A stretch of 64,000 bases of DNA from Mycolicibacterium sp. HK-90 (GCF_030486405.1 NZ_CP129613.1:1860001-1924000), one strand, 5' to 3'. Positions 50,083 through 59,278 are shown, counted from the stretch's first letter. Notes: a model not told the origin generated them from the sequence alone. A program made the numbers and translations.

Positions 50083-52512
50083 TCACCGGCTGATCGGCGC
50101 TGATCCCGCAGGCCGCCCGCGTGCCTCGTTCTGCGGTACTTCGAGCACCCCGGCGGCGATGAGATCGTCGATCTCTGCATCAGCCAGTCCCAGTAGCTCG
50201 GAGGCGATCGCGCGGGTCTGTTCGCCGAGCAACGGTGCCTGCAGCAGCGGTGGATCCGCGATGCGATCCGAATGGATCTGCACGTTCTCCATCGTGAACG
50301 GCTCGTCGGAGTGGGGATGCAGCTCCTCGCGGAACGCGCGCCGCTGCACGTAGTAGTTCCAGCCGGAGACCTCGGCGGCGCGCAGGGCGGCACCGGCCGG
50401 GACCCCACCCGCCTGCAGCAGGTCCATCGCGTCGGGCGCCGTGCGCCGGGACGTCCAGGCCCGTACCGCCTCGTCGATACGGTCGCGCTGGGCATGCCGA
50501 CCGCTCCGGTTGCTCAGGTGCTCGTCGGTGGCGAGGTCGGGACGGTCGATCACCGCGCACAACGCGCACCAGTCGGCGTCGTCGCGGACGGTGACCGCGA
50601 CCCAGCTGTCCTCGCCGACCGCCGGGAACAGGCCCCACGGCGCATCGTGGGCGGGCTGGTCCGACGGTGCGTGGCCGCGGCGCACCAGGGCGTCCGCGGC
50701 GATCTCGCCGGCCAGGTGGCTGAGCATCACCTCCGATTGCGCGACGCTGACGCAACCGCCGGACGACGTGCGTTCCCGGCGCAACAGCAGCGACAGTGCG
50801 CCGAGGGCGCCGATCCTGGCGGCGACGTGGTCGGGATAGACGGTGACCGCGTCGCAGAACGACTCCGGTTCGTCGGGGTAGACCCAGAGATCGGTGAACC
50901 CGGCTGCCGCGCGCACCAGCGGGCCGTAACCCATCCGCTTTGCCCACGGTCCGGTGGGCCCGAATGCCGAACTGTCCACGGCCACGATGCCCGGGTTCAC
51001 CTCCCGCAAGGTCTGATGGTCCATCCCGAGTGCCTCGGCCACCCCGGGCTTGAAATTGGTGAGCACCACGTCGGACATCGCCACCAACCGGTGCGCCAGC
51101 GCTCTGCCCCGCGCAGTTCTCAGATCGATGCCGATTGACCGCTTGTTGCGGTGGCCGGCGGCGTAGGTCTGCGACATCGAGGCCAGGTTGCCGCGCAGCC
51201 CGTCAGGGAACGCCGAGTTCTCGATCTTGATCACCTCGGCACCGAGGTCGCCGAACAGGCGTCCGGTGTCGGAGCCGACCACGATCACGCCGAGGTCGAG
51301 AACCCGGATCCCTTCCAGCGGAAGGCCTTCGTCGCGGCGTGGGCGGTGCCCGAGCACCGGGGCGACATCGAGGCGTCGGCCCGGTTCTGGTCCGACCCGT
51401 GCGCCGGCTCGCTGCCCGTCGATCTCGATGACGCCGGCCGGCACCGGCGCCGACAGTGCGGGAGCCAACTCCACCTCGCGAAAGAATCCGCGGCTCTTCA
51501 CCTGTGCGGTGTCGAGGGTTTCGGCTAGGGTCAGCACCGCCGCCGTCGGCACCCCGTGCCGCTGGCCGGCGACCTCCAATTCGGCTCGGGTCTGCCCGGC
51601 GCAGAACTGCCCGATCGCGGTCATCAGCTCCGGCGAGCTGAACCGCACCCGCAGCCGGTCGAACGAAGGATCGGCGAACTGCTCGGGCCGGCCCATCCAC
51701 TCGAACATGCCGTGCCACTGACGTTTTGCCAGCAGGCAGATCCGGACGTGCCCGTCTTTGCACGGGATGATCGGGTAGCGCAGCCGTTCGGCGTTCCAGT
51801 CGCGTTGTTGTGCGCTGAGCGCGACACCGGCCGAGGCCGTCCCCGCTGTGCCGTACGGCGGGTCGAGCGTCTGCATGGCCCCGTCGAGAATCGAGAAGTC
51901 GATGAGATCGCCTTCGCCCGTGCGCAACCGGTCCAGGTAGACGCTGACGGTCATCACCGTGGCCTGGGCCGCGGCCACGTGATAGGGGAGCAGTGCGGCC
52001 GGCGGTACCAACGGTTCGCGACCCGGGATGCCGGAGCGGGACAGCTCGCTGCTCAGCGCATGCAGTACCGGGGTGGTGGCCTGCCATCCGCGGTAGTCGG
52101 TGTCACGCCCGAAATCGCTGATCGACAGGATCACCAGGCCGGGGTGCTCGGCGTGAATCGTGCTGACTGCCAGAGATTTCTCGGCGTCCGATCCGGGTCG
52201 GGTCTCCTCGATCAGGATGTCGGCACCGGCCAGCGACTGGACCCACCGGTCGTGGTCGCCGGGCATCGAAGGGTCGATGACGACGGACTCCAGCCCGTGC
52301 CGGTTGATCGCGAGCGCCACCGAGTCCGGTTCGATCCCGGCATCCCCGCCGATCGGAGCCGGGGCCTCGGCGGTGACACCGGGCAGGTGCACCTGGGTGA
52401 CGGTGGCACCGAGGTCGGCCAGCAGGCGACCGACCGCGGTCATCGGGCCCCGCGTCAGGTCGAGCACGCGAACCCCCGACAGCGGTGGGTCGTAACGGTC
52501 TGGGTCGGCCAT
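50083..52512 (-). CDS. Two-domain family III CoA transferase (CaiB/BaiF)
   Basis: This 809-residue fused protein has two CaiB-type domains. Domain 1 (about residues 1-375) begins LSGVRVLDLTRGPMTAVGRLLADLGATV. Domain 2 (about residues 400-800) begins LEGIRVLDLGVIVVGSDTGRLFGDLGAEVIKIE, and includes NKRSIGIDLRTARGR and a likely catalytic Asp in AAGFTDLW. The family moves CoA between carboxylic acids. It is five bp from the acyl-CoA dehydrogenase in a tightly packed operon. Such fused forms are known; the substrate is unknown. Confidence 0.87.
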   Translation of the reverse strand: MADPDRYDPPLSGVRVLDLTRGPMTAVGRLLADLGATVTQVHLPGVTAEAPAPIGGDAGIEPDSVALAINRHGLESVVIDPSMPGDHDRWVQSLAGADILIEETRPGSDAEKSLAVSTIHAEHPGLVILSISDFGRDTDYRGWQATTPVLHALSSELSRSGIPGREPLVPPAALLPYHVAAAQATVMTVSVYLDRLRTGEGDLIDFSILDGAMQTLDPPYGTAGTASAGVALSAQQRDWNAERLRYPIIPCKDGHVRICLLAKRQWHGMFEWMGRPEQFADPSFDRLRVRFSSPELMTAIGQFCAGQTRAELEVAGQRHGVPTAAVLTLAETLDTAQVKSRGFFREVELAPALSAPVPAGVIEIDGQRAGARVGPEPGRRLDVAPVLGHRPRRDEGLPLEGIRVLDLGVIVVGSDTGRLFGDLGAEVIKIENSAFPDGLRGNLASMSQTYAAGHRNKRSIGIDLRTARGRALAHRLVAMSDVVLTNFKPGVAEALGMDHQTLREVNPGIVAVDSSAFGPTGPWAKRMGYGPLVRAAAGFTDLWVYPDEPESFCDAVTVYPDHVAARIGALGALSLLLRRERTSSGGCVSVAQSEVMLSHLAGEIAADALVRRGHAPSDQPAHDAPWGLFPAVGEDSWVAVTVRDDADWCALCAVIDRPDLATDEHLSNRSGRHAQRDRIDEAVRAWTSRRTAPDAMDLLQAGGVPAGAALRAAEVSGWNYYVQRRAFREELHPHSDEPFTMENVQIHSDRIADPPLLQAPLLGEQTRAIASELLGLADAEIDDLIAAGVLEVPQNEARGRPAGSAPISR

Positions 52513-52517
52513 CGGCG

Positions 52518-53714
52518 TCAGCTGCGGCGGGCCTGGCGGAACGGGATGTCGCGGTCGACCTCGGGCTCCTTGGCGAGGCCGAGGACCCGTTCGCCGATGA
52601 TGTTGCGCTGGATCTGGTCGGTGCCGCCCCCGATCGAGGTGAAGAACGCGTTGAGGGTCAGGAAGTTGATGTCGTCGGCCTCGGGATTGTCGGGGCCGGC
52701 CAAAAGCGCTTCGGCACCGATGATCTCGGTCTTGAGCCGGGCCTCGGCATGCAGGATGTTCGACATGGCCAGCTTGCCCAGTGACATGATCGAACTGGAG
52801 GTTCCTTGTGCCGCAGCGGCTTTGGCGCGGGCATTGTTGAGCGAGTTGAGTTCGCGCAGCGCCAGCACGTTCGCCAGTTCCCGGCGCACCGCCGGATCCT
52901 CCAGGCGGCCGTGCTCGCGGGCCAGGCCGATGAGGTCGTCGGCGCGGGTGCGGTTACGGGAGCCTCGGCCGGCGTCACCCATGATCGACCGCTCATAGGC
53001 CAGCGCGGTCTGCAACACCTTCCACCCGTTGCCCTCGCCGCCCAGCAGGTAGGCGTCGGATACCCGGGCATCGGTGATGAACACCTCGTTGAAGTGCGAT
53101 TCACCGGTGATCTGCACCAGTGGGCGCACCTCGATACCTGGCTGGCGCATCGGAATCATGAAGAAACTCAAGCCCTTGTGTTTGGGCACATCCCAGTCCG
53201 TGCGCGCGATCAACAGCGCGTACTCCGCCGTGGTCGCACCCGACGTCCACACCTTCTGGCCGTTGACCACCCACTCGTCGCCGTCCCGGACCGCGGTGGT
53301 GCGCACGGCGGCCAGGTCGGATCCGGCTCCGGGCTCGCTGTACAGCAGGCAGGTGCGGATCTGTTCGGTGAGGAAATCCCGCACCAGGTCGTGCTTGAGC
53401 TGCTCGGTGCCGAACTTCAGCGCGGTGTTGGCCGGGATGCTGTACTTGTCCTGCCGTGCACCGGGCGCCTTGACGGCCCGGAATTCCTGCTCGACGACGG
53501 CGGCGAGGGCATTCGGGTACTCCCGCCCGAACCATTCGGCGGGAAAGGTCGGCACCGCGTAGCCCGCGTCGAGCACCTTGTGCAGCCACGCCACCCGTTC
53601 GGGCGAACTGACCCACGGATTCGTGGATTTGGGCAGCCCGGTCCAGTTCTGGGCCAGCCACTCGCGCACCTCGGTGCGCAGTTGATCAGCGCTGGGCAGG
53701 TCGTGGGCGGTCAT
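52518..53714 (-). CDS. Acyl-CoA dehydrogenase (FadE-like), subunit 1
   Basis: This 398-residue flavoprotein carries out alpha-beta dehydrogenation of acyl-CoA. FAD motif region: LYSEPGAGSDLAAVRT, then WVVNGQKVWTSGA. C-terminal motif: SIGGGTDQIQRNIIGERVLGL. The catalytic Glu of the classical YEGT motif is not present (GGGT). The neighbouring FadE carries its own motif, so the two may form a heteromeric enzyme, as in known actinobacterial FadE pairs. ATG 53714 lies two bases past the upstream gene's stop. The track frame further upstream is only a shadow. Confidence 0.88.
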   Translation of the reverse strand: MTAHDLPSADQLRTEVREWLAQNWTGLPKSTNPWVSSPERVAWLHKVLDAGYAVPTFPAEWFGREYPNALAAVVEQEFRAVKAPGARQDKYSIPANTALKFGTEQLKHDLVRDFLTEQIRTCLLYSEPGAGSDLAAVRTTAVRDGDEWVVNGQKVWTSGATTAEYALLIARTDWDVPKHKGLSFFMIPMRQPGIEVRPLVQITGESHFNEVFITDARVSDAYLLGGEGNGWKVLQTALAYERSIMGDAGRGSRNRTRADDLIGLAREHGRLEDPAVRRELANVLALRELNSLNNARAKAAAAQGTSSSIMSLGKLAMSNILHAEARLKTEIIGAEALLAGPDNPEADDINFLTLNAFFTSIGGGTDQIQRNIIGERVLGLAKEPEVDRDIPFRQARRS

Positions 53715-53716
53715 CG

Positions 53717-54832
53717 TCAGGCGCCTTTCGACGAGAGGTAGCGCTCGCGGTGCACACCGGAGCCGCCGAACAGTTGCAGGCCGGTGCGGGCCCGGCGCAG
53801 GAACAGGTGGGCCGGGTGCTCCCAGGTGAATCCGATGCCGCCGTGCATCTGGATCGCCGACATCGCGACCGTATGGTAGGCCTCGGCGCACGTGAAACCG
53901 GCCAGTGCGATTGCCCCGCCGGCCTTTTCGCTTCCTGCAGCCAGCTCGGCGGCCGCGTGCTGGGCGGCCGAAGTGGCCGATTCCACCTGCACCAGCAGAT
54001 CGGCCGCCATGTGCTTGAGGGCCTGGAAGCTGCCGATGGGCCGGCCGAACTGGATTCGGGTCTTGAGGTATTCCACGGTGATGTCGAAGATTCGTCTGGC
54101 CCCGCCGACCTGTTCACCCGCCAGTGCGACGAGAGCGAGGTCCAGTGCCTGTTGCACCGCGTCCCATCCGGCGGTACCGAGGCGACGGGCCGGGGTCGCG
54201 TCGAAAGTATACGTCGACAACGGCACGGTCGGATCGAAAACCGTTGCGGCCGTGCGCTCGAACCCGTCCGCGCCGGGCTCGACCTGGAAGATCCCGACGT
54301 CGCCCTCGGTTCGCGCCACCACCAGGATGACGTCTGCGGCCTGGCCGTGGAGGACGTAGTGGGCGGTGCCGGACAACGTGTAAGCCGATCCCGCCGAGGC
54401 GCTTTCCGTCGCGGCGCGAACCGCGACACCCTCGCGCGCCCAGGTGCCGCGGGCACCGGTCAGTGCGACGGTGGCCACGGAGGTGCCCGCGGCCAGGCCG
54501 GGCAGCAACTCGTGCTTGTCGGCGCCAGTGCCTGCCGCGTCGATCAGGGCCGAAGCCAGTACCGCGCTGGAAAGGAACGGAGCCGGCAACAGGGCGGCCC
54601 CGGTCTCCTCGGCGACCGCTTCGAGTTCGAGCGGGCCGAGGCCGACGCCGCCGTAGTCACTGTCGACCAGCAGGCCGGTGACACCCTGGGCGGCCAGCTT
54701 GCGCCACAACTCCCGGTCGAACCCGTCGCCGGTTCCGATCACCCGCCGGACGTCCGGCTCGGTGCATTCGTCGTGCAACAAGTCCCTGACCGCGGCGGCC
54801 AGTTCCGCCCGCTCGGCCGCACTGATCGTCAT
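53717..54832 (-). CDS. Acyl-CoA dehydrogenase (FadE-like), subunit 2
   Basis: This 371-residue protein is of the same fold. N-terminal domain is all-helical (AERAELAAAVRDLLHDE). The C-terminal part has MHGGIGFTWEHPAHLFLRRA, the motif of the FadE class that usually pairs with a second FadE to form alpha2beta2 enzymes. ATG 54832 gives MTISAAERAEL. It is the first gene of the operon and overlaps the next start only by two bases. The substrate is not defined; ring or side-chain degradation is possible. Confidence 0.85.
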   Translation of the reverse strand: MTISAAERAELAAAVRDLLHDECTEPDVRRVIGTGDGFDRELWRKLAAQGVTGLLVDSDYGGVGLGPLELEAVAEETGAALLPAPFLSSAVLASALIDAAGTGADKHELLPGLAAGTSVATVALTGARGTWAREGVAVRAATESASAGSAYTLSGTAHYVLHGQAADVILVVARTEGDVGIFQVEPGADGFERTAATVFDPTVPLSTYTFDATPARRLGTAGWDAVQQALDLALVALAGEQVGGARRIFDITVEYLKTRIQFGRPIGSFQALKHMAADLLVQVESATSAAQHAAAELAAGSEKAGGAIALAGFTCAEAYHTVAMSAIQMHGGIGFTWEHPAHLFLRRARTGLQLFGGSGVHRERYLSSKGA

Positions 54833-54949
54833 GGGCGCCCGCCTTCCTCGTTCGGATCCATGCAAGCGGGCGTACGGCGTGGTGTAAATCACGGATTCGG
54901 ACACCGGCAGATTTCCGAACGGGACATGCCGGCGCTGCCGGCGTGAAAG

Positions 54950-55441
54950 CTAGGCCGGGGCGGCGATCCCTGCGGTGACCGCGCCGGTGGCCCGGATCAG
55001 ATCGGCCGGGGCAAGGGCGATGTCCCAACCGCGCTTGCCGGCACTGCACAGCACGGTGTCGAAGGTCAGCGCCGAGGCGTCGATGACGGTGGGCAGTGGT
55101 TTGCGCTGCCCGAGCGGCGAGATGCCGCCCACCACGTAGCCGCTGGAGCGCTGCGCGGCGGCCGGGTCGGCCATCTCCGCCTTGGGGACTCCCAGCGCCG
55201 CGGCGGCGGCCTTGAGCGACAACTTGGTGGGGACCGGCAGCACCGCGACCGCCAGTCCCTTGGGCAGGGCGATGACCAGTGTCTTGAACACCTGCTCGGC
55301 GGCGAAGCCGGCAGCGGCCAGTTCCGCGACCGCCTCGGCGCCGAAGGAATCGCTGCGTGGATCGTGGTGATACTGCACGACCTGATGGTCGATACCGGCG
55401 GCGACCAGGGCGGCGATGGCTGGGGTGGCTGCGCGTGGCAT
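54950..55441 (-). CDS. YbaK/EbsC-family Cys-tRNA(Pro) deacylase-like
   Basis: This 163-residue aminoacyl-tRNA editing protein has the YbaK fold. Motifs: [19 protein letters not shown] (Lys conserved in the active site) and [22 protein letters not shown]. Family members hydrolyse Cys-tRNA(Pro) mischarges. ATG 55441 gives [19 protein letters not shown], with the homology starting immediately. The track frame upstream is not needed. Divergent from sigH with 212 bp between the starts. Confidence 0.9.
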   Translation of the reverse strand: MPRAATPAIAALVAAGIDHQVVQYHHDPRSDSFGAEAVAELAAAGFAAEQVFKTLVIALPKGLAVAVLPVPTKLSLKAAAAALGVPKAEMADPAAAQRSSGYVVGGISPLGQRKPLPTVIDASALTFDTVLCSAGKRGWDIALAPADLIRATGAVTAGIAAPA

Positions 55442-55466
55442 CGGGACACGATAGCCGGGCACGCCG

Positions 55467-55493
55467 GGAACACAGCGGCCCCAACATGCTGTT
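55467..55493 (+). promoter_or_regulatory. SigH-like promoter upstream of sigH
   Basis: GGAACA (55467-55472) followed by 17 bp and TGTTAT (TGTT at 55490-55493). This is close to the SigH consensus (GGAACA / SGTT). It is positioned to autoregulate sigH and would give a long leader of about 150 nt to the usual ATG. Confidence 0.55.
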
Positions 55494-55653
55494 ATTGCTC
55501 TCGACACCTGCTCAGCGCTACTTGTCGGTAGCACGCTCTAGGATCGTTAGGAGGATTCTGGTGCCAACCGTATGCCTGGAACGGCCCGCGGATACCCGGT
55601 GGTATTCCGCACCGCCTGGTGGCGCCGCGACAGAAGGGAAGGTGTTTCCCACG

Positions 55654-56301
55654 ATGACTGACGTCGAGCAGGCCGAGCCTGACACGCCGCAGCCGACTGC
55701 CGAGACCGATGCCGAGCTGACCGCGCGCTTCGAGCGTGACGCCATCCCGCTGCTGGACCAGCTCTACGGCGGCGCGCTGCGGATGACCCGCAACCCCGCC
55801 GATGCCGAGGACCTGCTGCAGGAAACCATGGTCAAGGCCTACGCCGGCTTCCGGTCGTTCCGCGAGGGCACCAACCTCAAGGCGTGGCTGTACCGGATCC
55901 TGACCAACACCTACATCAACAGCTACCGCAAGAAGCAGCGCCAGCCCGCCGAGTACCCCACCGACGAGATCACCGACTGGCAGCTGGCATCCAATGCCGA
56001 GCATTCCTCGACCGGTCTGCGTTCGGCGGAGGTCGAGGCGCTCGAGTCATTGCCCGATACCGAGATCAAGGCGGCGCTGCAGGCATTGCCCGAGGAGTTC
56101 CGGATGGCGGTGTACTACGCCGACGTCGAGGGCTTCCCTTACAAGGAGATCGCCGAGATCATGGATACGCCCATCGGGACGGTGATGTCCCGTCTGCACC
56201 GCGGTCGCAAGCAGCTGCGCGAACTGTTGGCCGACGTGGCCAGGGATCGCGGCTTCATCCGAGGTCAGCAGCTTGGTGAGCCGGAGGAGGTCTCCTCATG
56301 A
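55654..56301 (+). CDS. sigH: ECF sigma factor SigH
   Basis: This 215-residue sigma factor responds to oxidative and heat stress. It directs RNA polymerase to thioredoxin, chaperone and own promoters. Sigma-2: [21 protein letters not shown], and [20 protein letters not shown]. Sigma-4: [43 protein letters not shown] 55654 agrees with M. tuberculosis SigH. A GTG at 55561 preceded by AGGAGG six bases upstream is in frame and would add 31 residues. The stop overlaps the rshA start (ATGA). Confidence 0.97.
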   Translation: MTDVEQAEPDTPQPTAETDAELTARFERDAIPLLDQLYGGALRMTRNPADAEDLLQETMVKAYAGFRSFREGTNLKAWLYRILTNTYINSYRKKQRQPAEYPTDEITDWQLASNAEHSSTGLRSAEVEALESLPDTEIKAALQALPEEFRMAVYYADVEGFPYKEIAEIMDTPIGTVMSRLHRGRKQLRELLADVARDRGFIRGQQLGEPEEVSS

Positions 56302-56612
56302 CTGACAGCCGTGAGTCCAACCGCGACGACGAACGCTGGACCCCGCCGATCGGTCCGGTCGACCCGGAGCATCCCGACTGCGCTGCGGTGATCGCCGAGG
56401 TATGGACCCTGCTCGACGGTGAATGCACGCCCGAAAGCCGCGACAAGCTCAAGCACCACCTCGAAGAATGCCCGGCCTGCCTGCGGCACTACGGGGTCGA
56501 GGAGCGGGTCAAGCGGCTGATCGCGGCCAAGTGCAGCGGTGAGAAGGCCCCCGAAGGGCTGCGGGAGCGCCTCCGCATCCAGATCAGCCAGACGACCATC
56601 ATCCGAGGCTGA
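56298..56612 (+). CDS. rshA: Anti-sigma factor RshA
   Basis: This 104-residue zinc-associated anti-sigma factor holds SigH until oxidised. The redox motif is [14 protein letters not shown] (H-x3-C-x2-C). Additional Cys at positions in HPDCAAV, DGECTP and AAKCSG. The zinc/disulfide switch releases SigH. ATG overlaps the sigH stop (ATGA). Confidence 0.96.
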   Translation: MTDSRESNRDDERWTPPIGPVDPEHPDCAAVIAEVWTLLDGECTPESRDKLKHHLEECPACLRHYGVEERVKRLIAAKCSGEKAPEGLRERLRIQISQTTIIRG

Positions 56613-56646
56613 CCGGGGCGCTCAGCCCTGCTGCGGCCAACGACAA

Positions 56647-56677
56647 ACCGCCCGATCTCCGTAAGGAGTCGGGCGGT
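56647..56677. terminator. Bidirectional hairpin terminator between rshA and bL37
   Basis: ACCGCCCGA (56647-56655) pairs with TCGGGCGGT (56669-56677). An inner CTCC/GGAG helix has a GTAA loop. On the reverse strand it is followed by TTTGTCG. Confidence 0.75.
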
Positions 56678-56695
56678 CACAGTCTGCCGAAGTGG

Positions 56696-56788
56696 CTAGC
56701 GCACTGACTTCGAACCGGCGTTGGGGCGCTTGCCGTGGTTCGCCTTCGAGTGCTTGCGGTCCCGCTTCTTGCGGCCACGCTTGGCCAT
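56696..56788 (-). CDS. 50S ribosomal protein bL37
   Basis: This is a 30-residue very basic protein (MAKRGRKKRDRKHSKANHG...), known as an actinobacterial/mycobacterial ribosomal protein bL37 of the large subunit. The ATG is preceded by GGAGGAAC. The rest of the window is otherwise without tRNA or rRNA genes. The usual length of the characterised form is 24 residues; this copy is a few residues longer. The gene is convergent to rshA. Confidence 0.85.
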   Translation of the reverse strand: MAKRGRKKRDRKHSKANHGKRPNAGSKSVR

Positions 56789-56923
56789 GATGTTCCTCCA
56801 GATGGTGTAGTTCTTGCTCACTAGTGTCTCATGCCCCGGCGGCGGCGCTGTCCACCCCGGCTTGTGGTTCGATATAGGCCGCAGAAGTAGTCGGGTTGGC
56901 AGCAGTAGTGAAGTGGGGTGAAG

Positions 56924-57139
56924 ATGGCCGAGGACGTTCGCGCCGAAATCGTGGCCAGTGTGCTCGAGGTCGTGGTTCACGAGGGCGATCAGATCGGTGC
57001 GGGGGACACCCTGGTGCTGCTCGAGTCGATGAAGATGGAGATCCCGGTTCTCGCCGAGGTCGCGGGCACCGTCACCAAGGTCAACGTCGCCGAGGGCGAT
57101 GTGATCCAGGCCGGCGATCTCATCGCGGTGATCGACTGA
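56924..57139 (+). CDS. Biotinylated protein TB7.3 (biotin/lipoyl-attachment)
   Basis: This is a 71-residue single biotinyl domain. The modified Lys is in ESMKMEIPV. It looks like a free-standing biotin carboxyl carrier for an acyl-CoA carboxylase. The conserved place before pdtaS matches Rv3221c. ATG 56924; a start two residues earlier is possible. The gene is 46 bp from pdtaS. Confidence 0.93.
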   Translation: MAEDVRAEIVASVLEVVVHEGDQIGAGDTLVLLESMKMEIPVLAEVAGTVTKVNVAEGDVIQAGDLIAVID

Positions 57140-57185
57140 CGCAGGAGCGTTCTCGCTCCTCACGTGCACGGAAAGAAGTTGGCTG

Positions 57186-58685
57186 ATGTCGACCCTCGGT
57201 GACCTGCTCGCCGAGCACACGATGCTGCCCGGCAGCGCCGTGGACCACCTGCATGCGGTGGTCGGGGAGTGGCAGCTGTTGGCCGACCTCTCGTTCGCCG
57301 ACTACCTGATGTGGGTGCGCCGCGACGACGGCGTGCTGGTGTGTGTCGCGCAGGTGCGGCCGAACACGGCTCCCACCGTGTTGCTCGCCGACTCGGTCGG
57401 CACGTTGGCCGCGGCCGCGGACCTGCCCGTCGTCACCACAGCCTTCGAGTCCGGAGCGATCGGTCGGGGAAGTGGTGGCACACAACGGCATTCGCCGGAC
57501 CTGCCCGGTCTGAACGTGGAGGCGGTGCCGGTGCGGCACCGCGATCACGTCGTAGCGGTGCTGACGCACCAGACCGCGCTGGCGGCCCGCCGGATGGCCA
57601 GCCCGCTGGAGGGCGCATATCTGGACTGCGCCAGCGATCTGCTGCACATGCTGTCGGAGGGCACCTTCCCGAATGTCGGGGACCTGGCCATGTCGCGCTC
57701 CAGCCCGCGGGTGGGCGACGGCTTCATCCGCCTCGACGAGGTCGGCGACGTGGTGTTCGCCAGTCCCAACGCCATCTCGGCCTATCACCGCATGGGCCTG
57801 GCTTCCGAACTCGACGGGCACAACCTGGTGACCGTCACCCGGCCGTTGATCTCTGACCCCTTTGAGGCCCAGGAACTGGCCAACCATGTGCGCGACTCGC
57901 TGGCCGGCGGGTCCAGCATGCGCATGGAGGTCGACGCGGGCGGTGCGGCGGTGTTGTTGCGGACGCTGCCGCTGGTGGTGCACGGCGCCGCTGTCGGCGC
58001 CGCCGTGCTGATCCGCGACGTCACCGAGGTGAAACGGCGTGACCGCGCGCTGCTGAGCAAGGACGCCACCATCCGGGAGATCCATCACCGGGTGAAGAAC
58101 AACCTGCAGACGGTGGCGGCCCTGTTGCGCCTGCAGGCGCGCCGCACCAACAACCTCGAAGCGCGTGAGGCGCTGATCGAATCGGTGCGGCGGGTGTCCT
58201 CGATCGCGCTCGTGCACGATGCGTTGTCCATGTCGGTCGACGAAGAGGTCAACCTCGACGAGGTGATCGACCGGATCCTGCCGATCATGAACGATGTCGC
58301 CTCGGTCGACACCCCGATCCGGATCAACCGTGAGGGCGCCCTGGGCGTTCTCGACGCCGACCGGGCGACCGCGCTGATCATGGTGATCACCGAACTGGTG
58401 CAGAACGCCATCGAGCACGCCTTCGACGCCAACACGCCTCAGGGATGCGTGACCATCCGTGCCGAGCGCTCCGCACGCTGGCTCGACGTGGTGGTGCACG
58501 ACGACGGACGTGGCGTGCCCGACGGGTTCAGCCTGGAGAAGTCCGACCGGTTGGGCCTACAGATCGTCCGGACGCTGGTGACCGCGGAACTGGACGGGTC
58601 GCTGGGCATGCACGATGTCGCGTCGGGCGGAACCGATGTCGTCCTGCGGGTGCCGATCGGCCGGCGCAGTCGCGGGATCCAGTGA
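57186..58685 (+). CDS. pdtaS: Sensor histidine kinase PdtaS
   Basis: This 499-residue soluble histidine kinase phosphorylates the RNA-binding ANTAR regulator PdtaR. N-terminal GAF domain (about 1-150), PAS domain (about 165-285), HisKA_2 with EIHHRVKNNLQTVAALLRLQ (His about residue 300), and ATPase domain with TELVQNAIEHAF, DDGRGVP and LGLQIVRTL. Length and HisKA_2 type fit M. tuberculosis PdtaS (Rv3220c). ATG 57186. Confidence 0.96.
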   Translation: MSTLGDLLAEHTMLPGSAVDHLHAVVGEWQLLADLSFADYLMWVRRDDGVLVCVAQVRPNTAPTVLLADSVGTLAAAADLPVVTTAFESGAIGRGSGGTQRHSPDLPGLNVEAVPVRHRDHVVAVLTHQTALAARRMASPLEGAYLDCASDLLHMLSEGTFPNVGDLAMSRSSPRVGDGFIRLDEVGDVVFASPNAISAYHRMGLASELDGHNLVTVTRPLISDPFEAQELANHVRDSLAGGSSMRMEVDAGGAAVLLRTLPLVVHGAAVGAAVLIRDVTEVKRRDRALLSKDATIREIHHRVKNNLQTVAALLRLQARRTNNLEAREALIESVRRVSSIALVHDALSMSVDEEVNLDEVIDRILPIMNDVASVDTPIRINREGALGVLDADRATALIMVITELVQNAIEHAFDANTPQGCVTIRAERSARWLDVVVHDDGRGVPDGFSLEKSDRLGLQIVRTLVTAELDGSLGMHDVASGGTDVVLRVPIGRRSRGIQ

Positions 58686-58800
58686 GGCCTGCGGCCGGGG
58701 TCGCCGACCGGCGATAAGTGGGACGCCGGTACCACCGGACAATTCATTGCGGATTGTGACGACAATTACGCAATTTGCTATCGATAATTGCCGCATAAAT

Positions 58801-58836
58801 AAGCTATGGCCCCGACATTCGTCGGGGCCATAGCTT
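58801..58836. terminator. Perfect 16-bp hairpin after whiB1
   Basis: AAGCTATGGCCCCGAC (58801-58816) pairs perfectly with 58821-58836 around ATTC. On the reverse strand, TTATTTATGCGG follows, giving a U-rich tail. It ends whiB1 and, from the other side, pdtaS. Confidence 0.9.
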
Positions 58837-58858
58837 GCGTCGAGGTCTGGACCGAGGG

Positions 58859-59113
58859 TCAGACTCCGGTGCGGGCCTTGGTGCGGGCATTGCGACGCTT
58901 GAGCGCGCGGCGCTCATCCTCGCTCATCCCGCCCCACACGCCGGCGTCCTGGCCGGAGTCCAAGGCCCAGGTGAGGCACTCAGTGGTCACGGGGCAACGG
59001 TTGCACACCAGCTTCGCGTCGGCGATCTGAGCAAGCGCCGGGCCGCTGTTTCCCACGGGGAAGAACAGCTCCGGATCTTCGTCGCGACAGACGGCCTTGT
59101 GGCGCCAATCCAT
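58859..59113 (-). CDS. whiB1: Transcriptional regulator WhiB1
   Basis: This 84-residue iron-sulfur regulator has four Cys at 9, 37, 40 and 46, which bind a 4Fe-4S cluster that is NO-sensitive. The GVWGG motif (residues about 58-62) and basic C-terminal RRALKRRNARTKART contact SigA and DNA. ATG 59113 with AAGGAG nine bases upstream. The essential gene of mycobacteria is followed by a perfect hairpin. Confidence 0.97.
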   Translation of the reverse strand: MDWRHKAVCRDEDPELFFPVGNSGPALAQIADAKLVCNRCPVTTECLTWALDSGQDAGVWGGMSEDERRALKRRNARTKARTGV

Positions 59114-59240
59114 AAGATCAAACTCCTTGTTCCATAGTTCATGCGTGCGCGGCGAAGCGCACCAGATTTTCTTCGGCTGTTAACGCGTGCACACGAATGT
59201 TTCTGCACTGTTGCATCGATGCTTTCACAGGCTGAACAGA

Positions 59241-59278
59241 TGTCAATAGCATTGAGTTAACACGTGGGCAAAGTCACT
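59241..59278 (-). promoter_or_regulatory. whiB1 upstream region with CRP-like site
   Basis: On the reverse strand, AGTGACTTTGCCCACG (59263-59278) resembles a CRP (TGTGA-N6-TCACA) half-symmetric site. In M. tuberculosis the whiB1 promoter has a known CRP site. A perfect -35 TTGACA (59241-59246) lies just downstream, and no clean -10 was found. The 257-bp intergenic region contains no gene. Confidence 0.5.

Noticed and set aside
55561..55620. GGAACG...GGTATT as a second SigH promoter
   Set aside because: Spacing between the boxes does not fit 16-17 bp and no SGTT is present at the right distance.
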